From Bacillota bacterium (GTDB lineage: Bacteria > Bacillota > Clostridia > Lachnospirales > Lachnospiraceae), in assembly GCA_023435895.1 (NCBI GenBank), contig JAEZLH010000028.1, positions 1-64,000 on the forward strand: 64,000 bases of DNA. Reading direction: 5' to 3'. This document shows positions 61,047 to 64,000 of the stretch, one piece after another. The position numbers and the translations under genes were made by a program. The first letter of the stretch is position 1; each line of letters begins with the position of its first letter. A model generated the notes under the pieces. The model worked only from the letters and a program-made list of their open reading frames with translations, ran no database searches and was not told where the DNA came from.

Positions 61047-61247
61047 TTTTTTCATTCCTCCTACTATTATTTGTTTGACATTCATTGACTTCTCCTTACT
61101 AACAAGTATTTCATTCCATAATGAAATATATTGTTATAATAAATGTCCGGCGAAGATATTACTTTTGCCATGACTGAATCATATCATATCCCTAGTTACC
61201 TTTTGTCGCATAATATAGTATACAAATGTTAGGTTAGTGATTTAGTA

Positions 61248-61276
61248 TATACAATACTGGGCGAGTGTTGTATAAT
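61248..61276 (+). promoter_or_regulatory. Candidate promoter of the YesMN-type operon with an embedded inverted repeat
   Basis: -35 TATACA (61248-61253), 17-base spacer, -10 TATAAT (61271-61276). ACAATACT (61251-61258) and AGTGTTGT (61264-61271) form an inverted repeat with one mismatch spanning the spacer, a possible operator. Confidence 0.55.
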
Positions 61277-61309
61277 ATGCTCAAATTAATGCTGGGACAG
61301 AGGTGAAAT

Positions 61310-63058
61310 ATGAAACTCCAATACAAATTTTTCTTAACTTTCTTTCTAACCGCTTTTATTCCATTAGTAATTATTACCTCCATATTCTATAATAATTATC
61401 AAAATACCATATTAAAGCAAATGGATAGCTACTCCTCCAATGTCTTTCATAATGCAACGAATGAAGCTAATAAGATTTTAGATCGTGTATCCCAAGCTGC
61501 CAGTCAATTTTCGTTTTATACTTCACGAAGCAGCGAATATTCTATTGTTGATAGTCTATCAATCTTTTCTGACCCTAATGCAAAGTATACAAGCTATGAC
61601 ATCTATAAGGCTACCAGGAATCTTGATTATATTAACCAGAATGTGCTTTATTCGGATACTTTTATATACGGTATTTATATTTTTACTCCCAGCGGTGTTA
61701 TATTAAGCAGTACCACAAATAGCAATGGAGATATAGTTGTTAATTATAAGCCTCAGAATGAAGCCTGGTATACAAAGGTTAAAACTATGGATAATAAAGA
61801 AATTTATGTGAGCCAGGTATCCAGGCATAATATGTTTACCGGAAAAAAACCCAGTCTCTTCTTTGCAAAGAAGTTGAACTCTGTCTATGAGCATAAGGAT
61901 TTGGGCATTTTGTTAATTGATTGCAACCCCAAAATGTTTAACTTTAACAGCGTCACTGCCTATTCCGATATTACAAAATTCACAATCCAAAATAATTATA
62001 CGAATACCTTAATTTATTCCGATAATAATGAGGAGGCCGCATTATTAGGAAAGGGCTCGAAATCTATGTCTTCCCCGCTTAAGTTTCCAAGCTTGACCTT
62101 TACCTCAACGGTCAATTATACTAAGTTGGCGGACAAGCTGAATTTAACAGGCATTATAGTATTAAGCGTTGCATTAATCTGTGCAGTCGGTATACTAATC
62201 GTCTCTTATATCCTTTCCCGTGGATTAACAAAACCAATTGCATCTTTGAGTCAGATCATGGCTGCCCAAAATCATCATAATCTGAATCTTTCGGATGCCT
62301 ATATGTCCAGAAATGACGAAGTTGGAATGCTGTATAATGAATACAACAATATGATTGATAAGCTAAACACCTCCATAAAGCATGAATACCAAAACAAATT
62401 AATTATACTGGATGCTCAGATGAAATCCCTTGAAGCACAAATCAATTCTCATTTTTTGTTCAATACGCTGGAATCTATTAATAGTATGGCAGAAATAGAA
62501 GGGTGCGAAACCATTTCTACCATGGCACTTTCCTTAGGCAATATGTTCCGATACGCCATTAAGACGCAAAGTGAACTTGTTACCATTGGGGAGGAATTAA
62601 ATCAGGTAAATGACTATATTGCCATCCAAATGATTCGATACGAAGGACGTTTTCAATGTGAAATTACTATTCCGCCTGAGATTAAACGATTAAAGGTATT
62701 AAAATTAATCCTTCAGCCGATAGTAGAAAACTCTTTAAAGCATGGTATCCTTTCCAATAATATCACCGGATTAATTCGAATTGATGCTTGTCTTTTGGAT
62801 AATTGCATTTATATTAAAATAATCGATAATGGCTGTGGTATTACCGATTCTCAACTAGAAATACTGCAAAAATCACTCAATGAAGAGGCAACCTTTACAG
62901 AACTCGGTCATAATACCAGCCCTCATATCGGATTAAAGAATATCCATTCAAGAATAGAGTTGTATTATGGCATCGGCTACGGCCTTACCATTAACAGTGA
63001 TATGAAGGAAGGCACCACTGTTACAATAAAATTACCGATCATTGAAAGAGGGTGTTAA
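61310..63058 (+). CDS. YesM-family sensor histidine kinase
   Basis: The 582-residue protein has TM1 (about 7-27), a large extracytoplasmic dCache-like domain (about 30-275), TM2 (280-302) and HAMP (to about 355). The His_kinase domain has phospho-acceptor His381 in QINSHFLFNTLESI. The HATPase domain has LILQPIVENSLKHGI (N-box), IKIIDNGCGIT (G1) and IGLKNIHSRIELYYG (G2). YesM-type kinases sense extracellular oligosaccharides, directly or through a binding protein. AGAGGTG precedes the ATG. Its stop is one base before the regulator gene. Confidence 0.93.
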   Translation: MKLQYKFFLTFFLTAFIPLVIITSIFYNNYQNTILKQMDSYSSNVFHNATNEANKILDRVSQAASQFSFYTSRSSEYSIVDSLSIFSDPNAKYTSYDIYKATRNLDYINQNVLYSDTFIYGIYIFTPSGVILSSTTNSNGDIVVNYKPQNEAWYTKVKTMDNKEIYVSQVSRHNMFTGKKPSLFFAKKLNSVYEHKDLGILLIDCNPKMFNFNSVTAYSDITKFTIQNNYTNTLIYSDNNEEAALLGKGSKSMSSPLKFPSLTFTSTVNYTKLADKLNLTGIIVLSVALICAVGILIVSYILSRGLTKPIASLSQIMAAQNHHNLNLSDAYMSRNDEVGMLYNEYNNMIDKLNTSIKHEYQNKLIILDAQMKSLEAQINSHFLFNTLESINSMAEIEGCETISTMALSLGNMFRYAIKTQSELVTIGEELNQVNDYIAIQMIRYEGRFQCEITIPPEIKRLKVLKLILQPIVENSLKHGILSNNITGLIRIDACLLDNCIYIKIIDNGCGITDSQLEILQKSLNEEATFTELGHNTSPHIGLKNIHSRIELYYGIGYGLTINSDMKEGTTVTIKLPIIERGC

Positions 63059-63059
63059 C

Positions 63060-64000
63060 ATGTATACTTTTATAATTGTTGATGATGAGGCAATTACCAG
63101 AAAAGGTACCATAAAAAAAGCAGAAAGCCTTTCCGATACCCTTCAATGTATTGGAGAAGCTGCAGATGGAAAAGCAGCCATTGAGTTAATTAAAACAACT
63201 AATCCCGATATCATTGTAACCGATATGCAAATGCCCGTTATGGATGGTATCACTCTTTTGCCCTACCTGTCAGAGCACTATCCTGATAAACCTTTGATTG
63301 TCATTAGTGGTTACAAGGATTTTGAGTATGTGAAAGGTGCCATATCGGCAAATGCAGTAGACTATATTGTCAAACCCTTTAGTAAACAGGTGTTCATCGA
63401 AACCTTATTAAAATCTATCTCCAGAATTGAAAATTCCATTCATACCAATAAGCAGCTACAAATCCATGAAGACCAAAAGGAACATGCCTATTATGAGCAT
63501 GATATACAACTACTGCAGAATTTAATATTGGGAATTCATGTCCCAAATATTGAAATCAATTCAAAGCAGCTTAGCTTTATCAGTAGCACTCATAATATGA
63601 TCTTAATTACCATGTTTTCACGAGAGGTAATTGACCTAAATCCGATCAGAGATTTTTTATCCAGAAATGGGTTTGGGGATCTTGCTTTACTGCTGCCGCA
63701 TATTAGTTATAATCATATGAGCTTCCTGGTTCTATTTGTGCCTGAAAATTATGCAATAGAGCCTAAAAAGCTATGTTATCAGATTATTACTAATTTGCAA
63801 ATCACAGATGAAAACCTTTATAACAATCTTTTATTTGGAGTGAGCAATACCCATAAGAACCTTTTTGAATTACATGATGCCTTCAATGAATGCTCAGAAG
63901 CCTTAAATCAGACTAAGATAATAGAAGAAAAGTCTTCATACTTTTTTTACGAAAAAAATGTTCCCCCCATTACATTTTTGTGGGAGCAGGAAGATGAGTT
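63060..64000 (+). CDS. YesN-type response regulator, N-terminal part (3' end outside window)
   Basis: The frame is open from the ATG at 63060 to the window edge, 313 codons. The receiver domain has the acidic pair in IIVDDEAITR, phospho-acceptor Asp55 in IIVTDMQMPVMDG, LIVISGYKDFEYVKGA and DYIVKPFSK, the YesN form. A middle region of about 180 residues follows. The AraC-type helix-turn-helix expected at the C-terminus is beyond the window, so AraC membership is inferred from pairing with the YesM-type kinase. It likely activates the divergent sugar importer. Confidence 0.88.
   Translation, partial: MYTFIIVDDEAITRKGTIKKAESLSDTLQCIGEAADGKAAIELIKTTNPDIIVTDMQMPVMDGITLLPYLSEHYPDKPLIVISGYKDFEYVKGAISANAVDYIVKPFSKQVFIETLLKSISRIENSIHTNKQLQIHEDQKEHAYYEHDIQLLQNLILGIHVPNIEINSKQLSFISSTHNMILITMFSREVIDLNPIRDFLSRNGFGDLALLLPHISYNHMSFLVLFVPENYAIEPKKLCYQIITNLQITDENLYNNLLFGVSNTHKNLFELHDAFNECSEALNQTKIIEEKSSYFFYEKNVPPITFLWEQEDE

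Overview
The window is low-GC Firmicute chromosome. Gene content and protein style point to an anaerobic, polysaccharide-degrading member of the Lachnospiraceae (Lachnoclostridium / Clostridium phytofermentans type): anaerobic (cobalt-early) B12 synthesis, YesMN-type sugar regulation, AprBA-type assimilatory APS reduction and A-type ribosome binding sites. The genus is inferred from the proteins; no 16S or marker gene is present. No tRNA, rRNA, CRISPR array, phage gene or transposase was seen.

Layout. 1-330: tail of a Crp/Fnr regulator. 618-10768 (minus): nucleoside uptake and salvage, deoC-deoD-(deoB::cdd fusion)-pdp-BMP lipoprotein-nupO-nupP-nupQ. 11060-12359 (minus): ECF sigma factor and membrane-anchored partner. 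12483-21631 (minus): cobalamin-riboswitch-controlled operon cbiC-D-F-G-H-(J::E::T fusion)-K-L. 21694-23022: MATE exporter. 23444-32588 (minus): sulfate uptake and activation, sbp-cysT-cysW-cysA-aprA-aprB-cysD-cysN. 32757-40586 (plus): a seven-gene operon with a two-component system and a dlt-like aminoacyl-transfer cassette carrying an extra PLP-dependent decarboxylase. 40947-43676: nagB-nagR and divergent nagA. 44223-46616 (minus): ahpC-ahpF. 46928-55256 (minus): glycine-riboswitch-controlled gcvT-gcvH-gcvPA-gcvPB with lplA and lpdA. 55287-61046 (minus): sugar ABC importer with a GH106-like hydrolase, facing a YesM/YesN-type two-component system (61310-end; the regulator runs off the window).

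How the genes work together. The nucleoside operon imports nucleosides, deaminates cytidine, phosphorolyses the glycosidic bond, isomerises (deoxy)ribose-1-phosphate and cleaves deoxyribose-5-phosphate. The sulfur operon imports sulfate, makes APS with CysDN and reduces it with AprBA; sulfite reductase is not in the window. The glycine operon carries its own lipoate ligase and dihydrolipoyl dehydrogenase, so all glycine cleavage proteins are together.

The most interesting system is at 32757-40586. A DltA-like adenylation enzyme, a carrier protein, an AlgI/DltB-type MBOAT and a DltD-like SGNH protein are joined by a fold-III PLP decarboxylase. The adenylation pocket departs from DltA: Ser replaces the D-Ala-selecting Cys, and a Lys sits where acidic-substrate NRPS domains can carry one. 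By analogy with butirosin BtrJ/BtrI/BtrK, I propose that an acidic amino acid is loaded on the carrier, decarboxylated there to a gamma-aminobutyryl or beta-alanyl thioester, and transferred to a cell-surface polymer. A second theme is a family of about 136-148 bp palindromic elements with TTGCGAAAC-type ends. They occur singly and as a four-copy tandem array, always in spacers between co-directional genes.
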